Source: Methylococcus sp. Mc7 (lineage in GTDB: Bacteria > Pseudomonadota > Gammaproteobacteria > Methylococcales > Methylococcaceae). From it: a DNA stretch of 64,000 nt. The position numbers and the translations under genes are program-made. The stretch covers positions 3,256,501 to 3,320,500 of the forward strand of contig NZ_CP079095.1 in assembly GCF_019285515.1 (NCBI RefSeq). Direction: 5' to 3'. Of this stretch, positions 1-7,463 are shown piece after piece (the first letter of the stretch is position 1; each line of letters opens with the position of its first letter). Below the pieces are notes generated by a model, which was given only the letters and a program-made list of their open reading frames with translations, had not been told where the DNA came from and did no database searches.

Positions 1-333
1 GCTGCCCGTAGCATACCCGACCCAAATTTATAATATAGTTTCTATTCAAGACAGTTGAAAGACTGTGGAAGGCGGTTTCCTTAAGTTGGAAAGATTGGAA
101 ATAGCCACCAGCCGTTCGCCACTTTATGGGATTTGCGCATCTGGCGGCTATTTTTTTGGGGCCGACAACTTACTGACTTTGCGCTGATTTGTTTTACAAG
201 ACGGCTTCTCAATGACAAAATTCTCTCGTATAGCGGTTCTTTCGAGGCACCAAATAGTCTGACAGGGTCGAATTGGATGCCCACATAGCGAGTAGTTTCT
301 GGATCGCGCCCTATCCAAAAGCCAAATACTCCG
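1..333. other. Stretch without a supported gene
   Basis: The first 333 bases are AT-richer than most of the window. The only open frame here, on the minus strand, overlaps the end of the TMEM175-like gene and shows no motif I recognise. I see no tRNA, repeat or strong terminator. Confidence 0.5.
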
Positions 334-1005
334 CTAAATAGGGTGTCTCCGATTAAGAACATTGGGCAAAATGCTGAAAACGACGGGGACGATCCCATAT
401 AATATCAGCGTCACTTTTGTGCTGATAAGCGAAAAACCGATAGCGAAGGCATAAATTCCGATGGGGATAGCGATTAGCTTTGCTACAGCGTTTACACGGA
501 ATGGATCAAGCTCCGGTGCAATTAATCGATGGTTGTTGGTGGCATATCTCCACATCATAAGCAGCAGCAGCCTTGTCACAACAACATTTACACCGTAGAT
601 GACAACGGCAAGCTCCTGATCGCCATACTCACCGATAAGTGCTGTTGGGAACGGCACGAACGTCACTGATGACAGGAAAAATATATTTAGCCACAGCAAC
701 GTTCTGTCCGAGCGCTCGACATGATGAAACACATGATGGTGCGCAACCCAATATACCCCCACAATGATAAAGCTGAGTGCATAGCTCAGCAATTTGGGTG
801 ATAGTTCGATCAGACGTGGTCCTAATTGGTCAGCTACCAGGTCGTCAGCAATTTGAGGCACTTTAAGGTCAATGACCAACAAGGTGATGACAATGGCAAA
901 TACCCCATCGCTGAATGCTTCGATCCGCCCGGTGGTAAGCCCGCTGAGCGAATATTCAGCTATCTTCTGTGGTTCTTGGGAGTGAGGCATCTTGGGATAT
1001 TCCAT
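334..1005 (-). CDS. TMEM175-family potassium channel-like membrane protein
   Basis: This is a 223-residue integral membrane protein. Residues 31-50 carry the TMEM175 (DUF1211) signature FSDGVFAIVITLLVIDLKVP, which forms the pore-lining first helix in bacterial TMEM175 channels. About five more hydrophobic helices follow, fitting the usual six-helix subunit of roughly 200 residues that assembles as a tetramer and conducts K+ with modest selectivity. Potassium conduction is known for the family and inferred here. A second in-frame ATG lies five codons downstream, and neither has a clear ribosome-binding site, so the start is uncertain. The gene stands alone and is less GC-rich than the core genes, which would fit acquisition. 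Confidence 0.85.
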   Translation of the reverse strand: MEYPKMPHSQEPQKIAEYSLSGLTTGRIEAFSDGVFAIVITLLVIDLKVPQIADDLVADQLGPRLIELSPKLLSYALSFIIVGVYWVAHHHVFHHVERSDRTLLWLNIFFLSSVTFVPFPTALIGEYGDQELAVVIYGVNVVVTRLLLLMMWRYATNNHRLIAPELDPFRVNAVAKLIAIPIGIYAFAIGFSLISTKVTLILYGIVPVVFSILPNVLNRRHPI

Positions 1006-1129
1006 TCCAATCTACATTTTACTTTAAGCATTTCAAGAGGTTCGGAAAAATATTAAGACACTGCTGCCAGGTAGGAAAATTGACCGAGTATCCAGCCTCC
1101 CCAAACTACGCCGGCGATCAGCGCCGATT

Positions 1130-1787
1130 CTAGCACCTACGCCACGGGCGTTTCGCTTGTCCTTCATAACAAATCATATTGCACGGTAACGGGAACAACG
1201 CGCCTTCCGGCTGTTCGGCCGCGTCGATGAAGCAGGGAAGCATTCCAGCCAGGAAAGTTGGAAACATAAAAAGATAATATTCGCGCGGAGAAAAACCCAT
1301 GTCGGCAGCCAGGGCGGCGGCGACACCGCCGTAGTTCAAATACAGCCGCGTGCGGCAGGCGAGCAGCACCTGCTCGGCTGCAAAGGCCAATCGCAGATAG
1401 GAACCATCGGCCAAGCCGAGTTCGCGGGCCAGTGACAAGATGGGGACCAGGCGCTCGTCTGCGCTGGTCAGCGGCCGGCCGTAGCCGCCGATGCGGCGGC
1501 ATTCGGCCAGCTCCCTACGGCAATACTCCTCCATGGAACCGCCCGAATCCACATGCCGTCGCAGCCGCATTAAAAAGTCGATGGTCCGGATACCGATGCC
1601 GTGCCCGTAGATCGATGCCTCGGAAACGGCCAACGCTGCCGCCACCCCGAGCGTTCCTGTGCTGCGGGCACTGCCGGCCAGGGCGGCGATCCGGTTGTTC
1701 CAGATACGGGCGTCCGGGTAGCTCGTGTAAATCCACAGCCCCTCCATGAGGCGCAACTGCTCCGGCGAGAAACGCCGCCCCGTGATG
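1130..1787 (-). pseudogene. Citrate-synthase-like enzyme, truncated by IS66
   Basis: About 218 codons resemble the C-terminal two thirds of the citrate synthase/citryl-CoA lyase-like superfamily: a long helical region, a GYGRPL-type loop followed by a DER-type stretch, and a hydrophobic C-terminal helix. The gene-like frame begins right at the IS66 end at 1788. The reading frame continues into the insertion sequence, but those residues are element-derived. The N-terminal part is missing, and it is not on the far side of the element either, where an ATPase remnant begins. The gene therefore appears truncated by rearrangement as well as insertion. The family assignment is by recognition of the fold-level pattern; the substrate cannot be told. 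Confidence 0.6.
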
Positions 1788-1870
1788 GTAAGCGTCCGGC
1801 CGAGCGCATTCTTTCGCGGCCTTAGCGCGAGGCACAGTATCGCCGGATTCCTACAGAGGAGGATATGGCG

Positions 1871-2166
1871 ATGACGAGGCAAGAGCGTGAAGTTTTTGGC
1901 TGGGGCTGTTGGAACAGCAGGCGGCGAGCGGATTGTCGGCGCGGGCTTGGTGCGTTCAAAAGGCGATTGGCTATGCGACGTTCATGTACTGGCGCCGGCG
2001 CTTGGTGCAGCGGACTAAGGCGGCGCCGCTGACACTGATCCGCGTGATCGAGGAGGACGCGGTCAGTGACGGTTTGTGGCTGTTGGTGGGCGGTGCACGC
2101 ATCGAGGTGAAGGGCGGGTTCGATGCCGCCTTGCTGAAGCAGGTCGTGGCGGCATTGGTGTCGTGA
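1871..2166 (+). pseudogene. tnpA: IS66 tnpA (accessory protein), frameshifted
   Basis: The frame from ATG 1871 starts as a typical TnpA N-terminus (MTRQERE). It then loses one base near 1893, after which the family sequence continues in another frame (EQQAASGLSA, then TFMYWRRRL) to the stop at 2164-2166. TnpA is the small helix-turn-helix-like accessory protein that most IS66 elements need together with TnpB for transposition. The gene overlaps the tnpB start, the usual IS66 coupling. With the shift it is probably inactive; a sequencing indel is the alternative. Confidence 0.8.
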
Positions 2167-2509
2167 TGCTGGCGACGCTGCTGAGTGCGACGACGGTGTA
2201 TGTGGTTGCCGAACCCTGCGATCTGCGCAAGTCCATCGATGGTTTGGCGCTGGCGGTGGAGAGCAGCCTGGGGCATTCGCCGTTGTCGGGTTCGGTGTTC
2301 GTGTTCTTCAACCGGGGCCGGGACAAGGTGAAGCTGTTGTGGTGGGATCGTCATGGTTTTTCTGGCTGGCCTACAAGCGGCTGGAGAAAGGCCGCTTCCG
2401 CAATCCGGTTCAGGGGACGATTTCGCGCTCGGACCTGCTGCTGTTGCTGGAAGGCGTGGACTTGTCGGTGGTGCGTTTGCGGGAGGTTCGGGCCGGCCGG
2501 GTCGGGTGA
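2166..2509 (+). pseudogene. tnpB: IS66 Orf2 (TnpB), frameshifted
   Basis: From ATG 2166 the translation matches IS66 Orf2: a TVYVVAEPCDLRKSIDGLA segment, then FVFFNRGRDKVKLLWWDRHGF. A single-base loss near 2355 moves the conserved tail (LAYKRLEKGRF and what follows) into another frame, which ends at the TGA at 2507-2509. TnpB is a conserved small IS66 protein of about 115 residues whose biochemical role is poorly known. The break makes it likely non-functional. Confidence 0.8.
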
Positions 2510-2570
2510 TCGAAAAAGTGGCTGAAACCCGCATCAGAGCTGGGCTTTCGGGTGTGGTCTACCGGGTATC

Positions 2571-4076
2571 ATGGCAGCCATGAATGCCGCCGCTCTCGCC
2601 GAAGAAAATCGTACGCTGAAGGCCACCCTGGCCCAGCGCGAGGCGCGCATCGAACGGCTGGAATTCGACCTGGCACAGCTGAAGAAGCTGCTGTTCGGCG
2701 CTCGCTCCGAGAAGCTCAAAACGCTCCCCGACAGTGAACAACTGCCGCTGTCGGCGGAAGTGCCGAGGACGCCCCGTCGCCAGTCCGGTGGAGTTCAAGA
2801 CGGTGGTGCAATCGCCGGTCAAGAATCCGCCCAAACGCACCGCGCTGCCGGAGCATCTGCCGCGCGAGATCGTGGTGTTGCCGCTGTCGGCGGAAGATCG
2901 CCGGTGTCCTGAATGCGGCGAAGAGCGGCCGGTGATCGGCTACGAAAGTTCCGAGCGGCTGGACTACCTACCGGCCACCCTCAAGGTGGTCGAGACCCGC
3001 CGGGAAAAATGCGCCTGTTCCAAGTGCCAGGGGCAGCTGACCACGGTGCCGGCGAAGCCTGAGATTATCGAAGGGGCATCCCGCTGCCGGGTCTTCTGGC
3101 GCATCTGCTGATGGCCAAATACGGCTATCACCTGCCCCTCTACCGCATCGAGCAAATTTTTGCCCACCAGGGTGTGCCCATTGCCCGCACCACGTTGTGC
3201 GACTGGGTCATCCAGAGCGGCTGGCAACTGAAACCCTTGGCTGAGCGGATGCTGGCGTTGCTCAAGCAGCAGCCGGTGATCTTCTCGGACGACACCACTG
3301 TGGCCGTGCAGGACCGCGGCAAGACGCGGGAGACGCGGTTTTGGGTCTACGCCGGCCACTCCCCGCCGATCGTCGTCTACGATCACACCGAAACCCGGGC
3401 GGGCAAACATCCCAAGGCCAAACTGGAAGGCTACCGCGGCTACCTGCAGGCGGACGCCTATGCCGGTTACGACCAGATCTTCGCCGCAGGCAAGGTCCTG
3501 GAAGTGGCCTGCTGGGCGCATGCGCGCCGCAAGTTCTTCGACATCGCCCGCCAAGCGGAGGCTGGCAAGCGCATCAGCGCCCACGAGGCCTTGGAATTCA
3601 TCGGCCGGCTCTATGCCATCGAACGGGAAGCCAAGGAACAGCAACTCGACGCCGAAGGCATCCGCAAGCTGCGGCAGCAACAGGCGCGGCCGATCCTGGC
3701 CGAGTTCAAGGCCTGGCTCGAAGACCGGCTGCGCCAGTTAGCGCCCAAGACGCCCACGGCCCAAGCCATCGGCTATGCCCTCAAGAACTGGCCGGCGCTG
3801 GAGCGCTACACCGAAGACGGCCGCCTGGAAATCGACAACAACCGGAGCGAACGGGCCATCCGCCCCCTCACCATCGGCCGCAAGAATTGGCTGTTTCTCG
3901 GCTCGCCCAAGGGCGGCCAGGTCGCCGCCACGGTGTTCAGCCTGATCCAGACCTGCAAGGAGCTGGGCATCAATCCGGAGGCCTATCTGAAGGATGTCCT
4001 CACCCGCCTGCCTTCCACCAAGCAGAAGGACATCGACAGCCTGCTACCTCACAATTGCAAGCTGCCCGGGGCGTAA
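2571..4076 (+). pseudogene. tnpC: IS66 DDE transposase TnpC, two frameshifts
   Basis: The gene encodes the IS66 transposase in three pieces. The first, from ATG 2571, is the coiled-coil N-terminus (leucine-zipper-like, ending in KKLLFGARSEK). The second, after a shift near 2770, has the zinc-binding CPECGEERP and CSKCQG cysteine pairs. The third, after a shift near 3070, is the 320-residue DDE catalytic part from MAKYGYHLPLYR to the stop at 4076. Catalytic residues visible in the last piece include FSDDT, QADAYAGY and the IDNNRSERAIRP motif with the final Glu. The longest piece alone lacks the DNA-binding parts, so the product is presumed dead. Confidence 0.85.
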
Positions 4077-4137
4077 CGAGCCGCCACCTAACCGTTCGCC
4101 ACTGAGACCACAAGACCGGGCACCGCCGAACGCTTAC

Positions 4138-4260
4138 GCGGCCCTGAAGCTCCCGCGTAGTTGTTGTTCGAAGTGGGGCAGCGATTGCAGAGTGTTGAGA
4201 TCAGGTCCGGCGCGACTTTCATCGGTGATTGGCTCGATGCCCTGAGGAAGAGAGCTTTTC
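4138..4260 (+). pseudogene. AAA ATPase (DUF4143 type) remnant, copy A
   Basis: This short remnant starts directly at the IS66 right end. It matches the larger remnant at 6549-6776, except that the stretch between two GAAGCT hexamers is missing, as expected for a deletion between short direct repeats. What is left encodes pieces related to LLFEVGQRLQSVEIRSGATFIGDWLDAL in one frame. The parent family is AAA_14/DUF4143 ATPases, about 380 residues with an N-terminal P-loop. Nothing functional remains. Confidence 0.6.
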
Positions 4261-4263
4261 TTT

Positions 4264-4347
4264 TCGCGGCGGAGCCCTCCCACAGTGGGGCTCCCACAGT
4301 GGGGGCCCTACAGTGGGGGCTCCTGCAGGGAGCGGCTCCCCCCGCGA
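4264..4347. repeat. Degenerate REP palindrome upstream of RAYT copy A
   Basis: The outer arms are the REP arms seen at 4832, 6394, 6779 and 7464 (TCGCGGCGGAGCC and its reverse complement), though damaged. The interior is filled with repeats of the CTCC(C/T)ACAGTGGGG type. It sits 17 bases upstream of the RAYT start, where RAYT genes usually have a flanking REP. Confidence 0.75.
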
Positions 4348-4364
4348 CGATACCAGACCATCAC

Positions 4365-4826
4365 ATGAAACAATCCCCTCACTCCCGCGACTTGCGCCGT
4401 GGCTGATTCTCCGAATCGGGACGGCCTTATTTGGTGACGACAGTCACTCATCAGAGAACGCCCCGATTCTTAGCTTTCGACGCGTGCCGGTGCGTGGTGC
4501 AGGAACTGCGCAATGCGGATGCGCGAGGCGACTCTCGCACGTTGGCCTGGGTGTTGATGCCGGACCACCTGCATTGGTTGTTTGAGTTGCAGGCGGTCTC
4601 TCTCTCCACGGTGGTGGGGCGGTTCAAGCAGGCCTCGGCCCGGAATGTGAACGGTTTGCTTGAGTGCAAGGGGCAGCGTCTCTGGCAGGCAGGATTCCAT
4701 GATCGGGGGGTAAGGAAAGAGGAAGACATTCGCGCGATTGCCCGGTACATTGTCGCAAATCCGTTGCGGGCGGGGCTCGTGAAGCGTTTGGGGGATTATC
4801 CTCATTGGGATGCGGTGTGGCTTTAG
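4365..4826 (+). pseudogene. REP-associated tyrosine transposase, copy A, nonsense-mutated
   Basis: This is a 153-codon frame of the Y1/IS200-like RAYT family. It shows the PYLVTTVTHQR start, the metal-binding HxH in MPDHLHWL and the conserved ending ANPLRAGLVKRLGDYPHWDAVWL-like region. It is a close paralogue of the intact copy at 6991-7452. Codon 14 is TGA (4404-4406) where copy B has CGA, so translation from the ATG stops after 13 residues. A shorter product from an internal start would lack the first beta-strand. RAYTs are single-copy domesticated transposases thought to mobilise REP sequences; this one appears inactivated. Confidence 0.85.
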
Positions 4827-4831
4827 CGTAT

Positions 4832-4882
4832 TCGCGGCGGAGCCGCTCCCACAGGTCTTTGTAGGAGCGGCTCCGCCGCGAT
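4832..4882. repeat. REP palindrome (inverted pair)
   Basis: TCGCGGCGGAGCCGCTCC is followed, after a short spacer, by its reverse complement GGAGCGGCTCCGCCGCGA, giving a long hairpin. It begins right after the RAYT copy A stop codon. It ends only five bases before the ribosome-binding site of the MNT gene, so it lies inside that gene's leader. Confidence 0.9.
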
Positions 4883-4897
4883 GCTCAGGAGGGTATG

Positions 4898-5197
4898 ATG
4901 AGACTGACGGACGACCAGGTTCGAACCACCAAGAGCACGATAGACCGTGTGCTTGGCGTTCCCCACAAAGTATGGCTTTTTGGGTCGCGCGCAGACGATA
5001 AGCTGAGAGGAGGGGATATCGACTTGATGGTCGAAACGGATGCGGTATTTCCCAATCGAGCCCGCGTGCTCTGCCAGCTTCATGGTGCGCTTACGATGGC
5101 TTTGGGGGAGCGCAAGTTGGATATTGTCCTGAAGGATGGGCGTACCGATGAAAGTCCAATTTTCCAGATTGCACGGCGCACGGGGTTTCAGCTATGA
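4898..5197 (+). CDS. MNT-domain nucleotidyltransferase antitoxin (MntA-like), pair 1
   Basis: This 99-residue minimal nucleotidyltransferase has the family motif GS at residues 29-30 followed by D40-x-D42, and a third acidic strand near KLDIVLKD. In MntA/HepT systems the MNT protein neutralises its HEPN partner, in studied cases by adding AMP to it. Two ATGs are adjacent; I choose 4898 because AGGAGG at 4887-4892 is then five bases away, against two for 4895. The stop overlaps the next gene's ATG by four bases (ATGA), the coupling expected for a toxin-antitoxin operon. Antitoxin activity is inferred from family and context. Confidence 0.85.
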   Translation: MRLTDDQVRTTKSTIDRVLGVPHKVWLFGSRADDKLRGGDIDLMVETDAVFPNRARVLCQLHGALTMALGERKLDIVLKDGRTDESPIFQIARRTGFQL

Positions 5198-5688
5198 CCT
5201 TGGCATATTTGCCGGAGCATGCGGAAAATGCCTTATTGGCCCTTGAATTGGCCGAAAGGGAGGCGGTACACCTCGCTTATACTCATCGGACGCTGTTTGC
5301 TCAGGGGATCGGTTTGGATTGGGTGCTGTCGCTTGCGCAGCGTGAAGACCTGTCGGAAAAGGTGGATGCTTTCGTCAGCCGATTTGGCCGTCTGCAGGAT
5401 CACATAGGCGAAAAGCTTATTCCGCGTTTCGCCGCACTGCTCGGCGAATCACCCAAGTCGATGCTGGATGTGCTGGCTTTCGCTGAAAAAATAGGTTGGC
5501 TCGATAGTGCCGAAGCGTTTATTGGCGCGAGAAAGCTCCGGAATCTGTTGGTGCATGAATACATGGCGGATCCGGAACTATTTCTGGAAACCCTTCGTGT
5601 GGCCGATGAAGCGACGGGTATGCTTTTAGGCGTCGTCGACAGAATTGGGCATCATGCCGATTCGATCGGCTTGCGCTCCGGAGCTTGA
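5194..5688 (+). CDS. HEPN-domain RNase toxin (HepT-like), pair 1
   Basis: This is a 164-residue, mostly helical protein. It carries the HEPN catalytic signature R-x4-H-x-Y as R116-NLLV-H121-E-Y123. That exact form is typical of HepT toxins, which dimerise to form a metal-independent RNase site; the tyrosine is the residue AMPylated by the partner MNT protein in characterised systems. The start ATG overlaps the upstream MNT stop. The gene looks intact, with no frameshift. A more diverged paralogous pair follows immediately, at 5741-6499. The cellular target and any role in phage defence cannot be read from the sequence. Confidence 0.85.
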   Translation: MTLAYLPEHAENALLALELAEREAVHLAYTHRTLFAQGIGLDWVLSLAQREDLSEKVDAFVSRFGRLQDHIGEKLIPRFAALLGESPKSMLDVLAFAEKIGWLDSAEAFIGARKLRNLLVHEYMADPELFLETLRVADEATGMLLGVVDRIGHHADSIGLRSGA

Positions 5689-5740
5689 GTGATGGCCTGG
5701 TGTCTTCGTCTTCCTTGATTCATGGCGGAGGTGTCGATCC

Positions 5741-6052
5741 GTGCGTATGACACAGCACCAAATCGAAACTGTCAGGAGGCTTGTCCACAGCCGCTTCGGT
5801 GAGGATGCCGATGTATGGCTGTTCGGGTCACGGGTTGATGATAGCAAAAAGGGTGGCGATTATGATTTTCTCATCGAAACTTCATTGAAACAGTCCGATG
5901 CTATTATCGAACAAAAAATAGCTTTGCTTGGGGATCTTCAAACGTCGGTTTCTTTTGAGGATGAAAAAATCGATTTGATTGTGAAACGGCGGGGTTCCAA
6001 TTTCGACATTCCTATCTATTCGATAGCGAAGAAAGAGGGGGTTAGGTTGTGA
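5741..6052 (+). CDS. MNT-domain nucleotidyltransferase antitoxin, pair 2
   Basis: A second MNT protein, 103 residues, with G29-S30 and D40-x-D42 and a third acidic strand at EKIDLIVKRR. It is a clear but diverged homologue of the protein at 4898-5197. The start is GTG 5741, nine bases after a GGAGG-like site at 5727-5731; an in-frame ATG at 5747 is less well placed. The coding region is AT-richer than its surroundings, suggesting separate acquisition rather than recent tandem duplication of pair 1. Its stop overlaps the GTG start of the following HEPN frame. Confidence 0.8.
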   Translation: MRMTQHQIETVRRLVHSRFGEDADVWLFGSRVDDSKKGGDYDFLIETSLKQSDAIIEQKIALLGDLQTSVSFEDEKIDLIVKRRGSNFDIPIYSIAKKEGVRL

Positions 6053-6499
6053 ACTCTGAGCAATTAATGCGTATATATCTCCGTGGACGAGGCGCGGCAT
6101 TGGTTGCCGTTTGCTCCCGATTCCATCGACCATGTTGGGAAGGAGCAAACCCGTGTTCTTGACCAGGTGGCCTACCGCTTTGCGGAATTGCAGGACACGA
6201 TGGGCCAGAAGGTCTTACCGGCCGTTCTGGAGTTGGCGCAGGAGCCGATTTCGGCGGATGCGACGTTCGCGGTGAAGCTGAATTGGCTGGAACGCATAGG
6301 TGCTCTGCCTTCGGCGGATGAGTGGAAAAAGCTTCGTGCGGCTCGCAACGCGATTGCTCACGAATATCCTGACGATCCTGAGTTGCGGGTTTTTCGCGGC
6401 GGAGCCGCTCCTACATCTGGGCGAGGGGGGATGTGGGAGCGGCTCCGCCGCGACAGATCTCGACCGTTGCAGGTAATGCCGCGGTTTGGCTCGATGTAG
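6049..6499 (+). pseudogene. HEPN toxin, pair 2, frameshifted and cut by a REP element
   Basis: The expected start is GTG 6049, overlapping the MNT stop (MNSEQLMRIY when initiated with Met). The HEPN-like sequence from VDEARHWLPF onward is in another frame, implying a one-base change near 6075-6080. The downstream part keeps the HEPN motif R-x4-H-x-Y (in RAARNAIAHEY). After PDDPELRVF the frame runs straight into a REP palindrome (6394-6453), and the natural C-terminus is lost; translation ends in unrelated sequence at 6499. Both defects suggest inactivity. An internal start at GTG 6083 could still yield a protein with the catalytic motif, so residual function is not excluded. Confidence 0.75.
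6394..6453. repeat. REP palindrome inserted in the HEPN gene
   Basis: It has the same arms as the REP at 4832, TCGCGGCGGAGCCGCTCC and its reverse complement, around a spacer containing GCGAGGGGGG. It lies inside the 3' part of a HEPN reading frame and is translated as an FRGGAAPTSG-type tail. This is direct evidence that these palindromes have moved into coding DNA here. Confidence 0.9.
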
Positions 6500-6524
6500 T
6501 GTTAGAAGATTGTAAGATCAGCGC

Positions 6525-6776
6525 ATGATCCCAAGACAGGCGCAAGCAGCGGCCCTGAAGCTGGCGAAGGGCTTTCCCATTCAGGCATCAGGCATTGACC
6601 GGGCCGCGCCAGTCGGGGACGAGGCTTGCCCGCATGCTCTTTCCGCAACTTGACTACGTTACGCTCGAAGCTCCCGCGCAGTTGTTGTTCGAAGTGGGGC
6701 AGCGATTGCAGAGTGTTGAGATCAGGTCCGGCGCGACTTTCATCGGTGATTGGCTCGATGCCCTGAGAGCTTTTCT
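6525..6776 (+). pseudogene. AAA ATPase (DUF4143 type) remnant, copy B
   Basis: The frame from ATG 6525 begins like AAA_14/DUF4143 ATPases (MIPRQAQAAALKLAKGFP). A frameshift near 6585 then moves the P-loop part into the frame TGPRQSGTRLARMLFPQLDYV, where the Walker lysine codon is missing. A second internal deletion joins VTLEAPAQ directly to sequence from much later in the family (RSGATFIGDWLDAL). About 300 residues of a roughly 380-residue enzyme are gone. In one frame it is open into the RAYT gene, but that fusion is accidental. Confidence 0.7.
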
Positions 6777-6778
6777 TT

Positions 6779-6973
6779 TCGCGGCGGAGCCGCTCCCACA
6801 GTGGGGGCTCCTACAGCGGGGAGCTCCTGCAGTGGGGGGGGCCTACAGTGGGGGGGCTCCTGCAGCGGGGAGCTCCTGCAGTGGGGGGCCTACAGTGGGG
6901 GCTCCTACAGTGGGGGCTCCTACAGTGGGGCTCCTACAGTGGGGCTCCTACAGTGGGAGCGGCTCCGCCGCGA
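6779..6973. repeat. Expanded REP palindrome with 12-16-bp tandem units
   Basis: The outer arms are the standard REP arms (TCGCGGCGGAGCCGCTCC at 6779, reverse complement ending at 6973). About 160 bases of degenerate tandem units of the form CTCCTACAGTGGGGG, CTCCTGCAGTGGGG and CTCCTGCAGCGGGGAG fill the centre. The equivalent region in copy A is less than half as long. Slippage expansion of the REP spacer is the simplest explanation. Confidence 0.85.
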
Positions 6974-6990
6974 CGATACCAGACCATCAC

Positions 6991-7452
6991 ATGAAACAAT
7001 CCCCTCACTCCCGCGACTTGCGCCGTGGCCGATTCTCCGAATCGGGACGGCCTTATTTGGTGACGACAGTCACTCATCAGCGAACGCCCCGATTCTTAGC
7101 TTTCGGCGCGTGCCGGTGCGTGGTGCAGGAACTGCGCAATGCGGATGCGCGAGGTGACTCCCGGACGTTGGCCTGGGTGTTGATGCCGGACCACCTGCAT
7201 TGGTTGTTCGAGTTGCAGGCTGTCTCTCTGTCCACGGTGGTGGGGCGGTTCAAGCAGGCCTCGGCCCGGAATGTGAAAGGTTTGCTTGAGTGCAAGGGGC
7301 AGCGTCTTTGGCAGCCAGGATTCCATGACCGGGCGGTCCGGAAAGAGGAGGATATTCGCGCCATCGCCCGGTACGTTGTCGCAAATCCGTTGCGGGCGGG
7401 GCTTGTGAAGCGTTTGGGGGATTATCCTCATTGGGATGCGGTGTGGCTTTAG
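6991..7452 (+). CDS. REP-associated tyrosine transposase (RAYT), intact copy B
   Basis: This 153-residue protein belongs to the Y1 HUH-type transposase superfamily, REP-associated branch. It has GRPYLVTTVTHQR near residue 18, the HUH motif in MPDHLHWL near residue 65, and the conserved helix around ANPLRAGL with the expected C-terminal end. Known RAYTs cut and rejoin single-stranded REP DNA and are proposed to spread REPs. REP palindromes flank the gene at 6779-6973 and 7464-7521, the classical REPtron arrangement. I start at ATG 6991; the longer open frame upstream is REP and ATPase debris. Its paralogue at 4365 has a nonsense codon, so this is likely the only active copy in the window. Confidence 0.9.
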   Translation: MKQSPHSRDLRRGRFSESGRPYLVTTVTHQRTPRFLAFGACRCVVQELRNADARGDSRTLAWVLMPDHLHWLFELQAVSLSTVVGRFKQASARNVKGLLECKGQRLWQPGFHDRAVRKEEDIRAIARYVVANPLRAGLVKRLGDYPHWDAVWL

Positions 7453-7463
7453 CGGATTGGTAT

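Larger units (their letters stand above)
1788..4137 (+). mobile_element. IS66-family insertion sequence, decayed
   Basis: The element is about 2.35 kb, bounded by imperfect inverted repeats that start GTAAGCG. The left end begins at 1788 and the right end closes with CGCTTAC at 4137. It holds the three standard IS66 genes tnpA, tnpB and tnpC on the plus strand. Each gene carries one or more single-base frameshifts (near 1893, 2355, 2770 and 3070), so no intact transposase is made. IS66 elements normally leave 8-bp target duplications, but the flanking octamers here (1780-1787 and 4138-4145) do not match. That points to deletion or recombination after insertion. Confidence 0.9.
4138..4882 (+). 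repeat. Segmental direct repeat, copy A (ATPase remnant-REP-RAYT-REP)
   Basis: This block is nearly identical to 6549-7521 in the same orientation: ATPase remnant, a REP palindrome, a RAYT gene, a second REP palindrome. The RAYT parts differ by only scattered substitutions, while the REP-derived spacer upstream differs greatly in length (about 84 versus 195 bases). The left edge coincides with the IS66 end, so the original copy may have extended further. Confidence 0.85.

Noticed and set aside
81-398. A 105-codon minus-strand gene
   Set aside because: It overlaps the end of the TMEM175-like gene, lacks a ribosome-binding site and shows no recognisable motif.
1871-4076. Programmed frameshifting in the IS66 genes
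   Set aside because: The shifts occur at four different places without a common slippery sequence, and IS66 does not normally need them; decay is simpler.
6779-6973. CRISPR array
   Set aside because: Units are contiguous and degenerate with no unique spacers; they sit between REP arms.
6595-7452. A single 285-codon protein fusing ATPase remnant, repeat and RAYT
   Set aside because: The middle is REP spacer translated by chance; RAYT has its own ATG at 6991 and normal family length from there.
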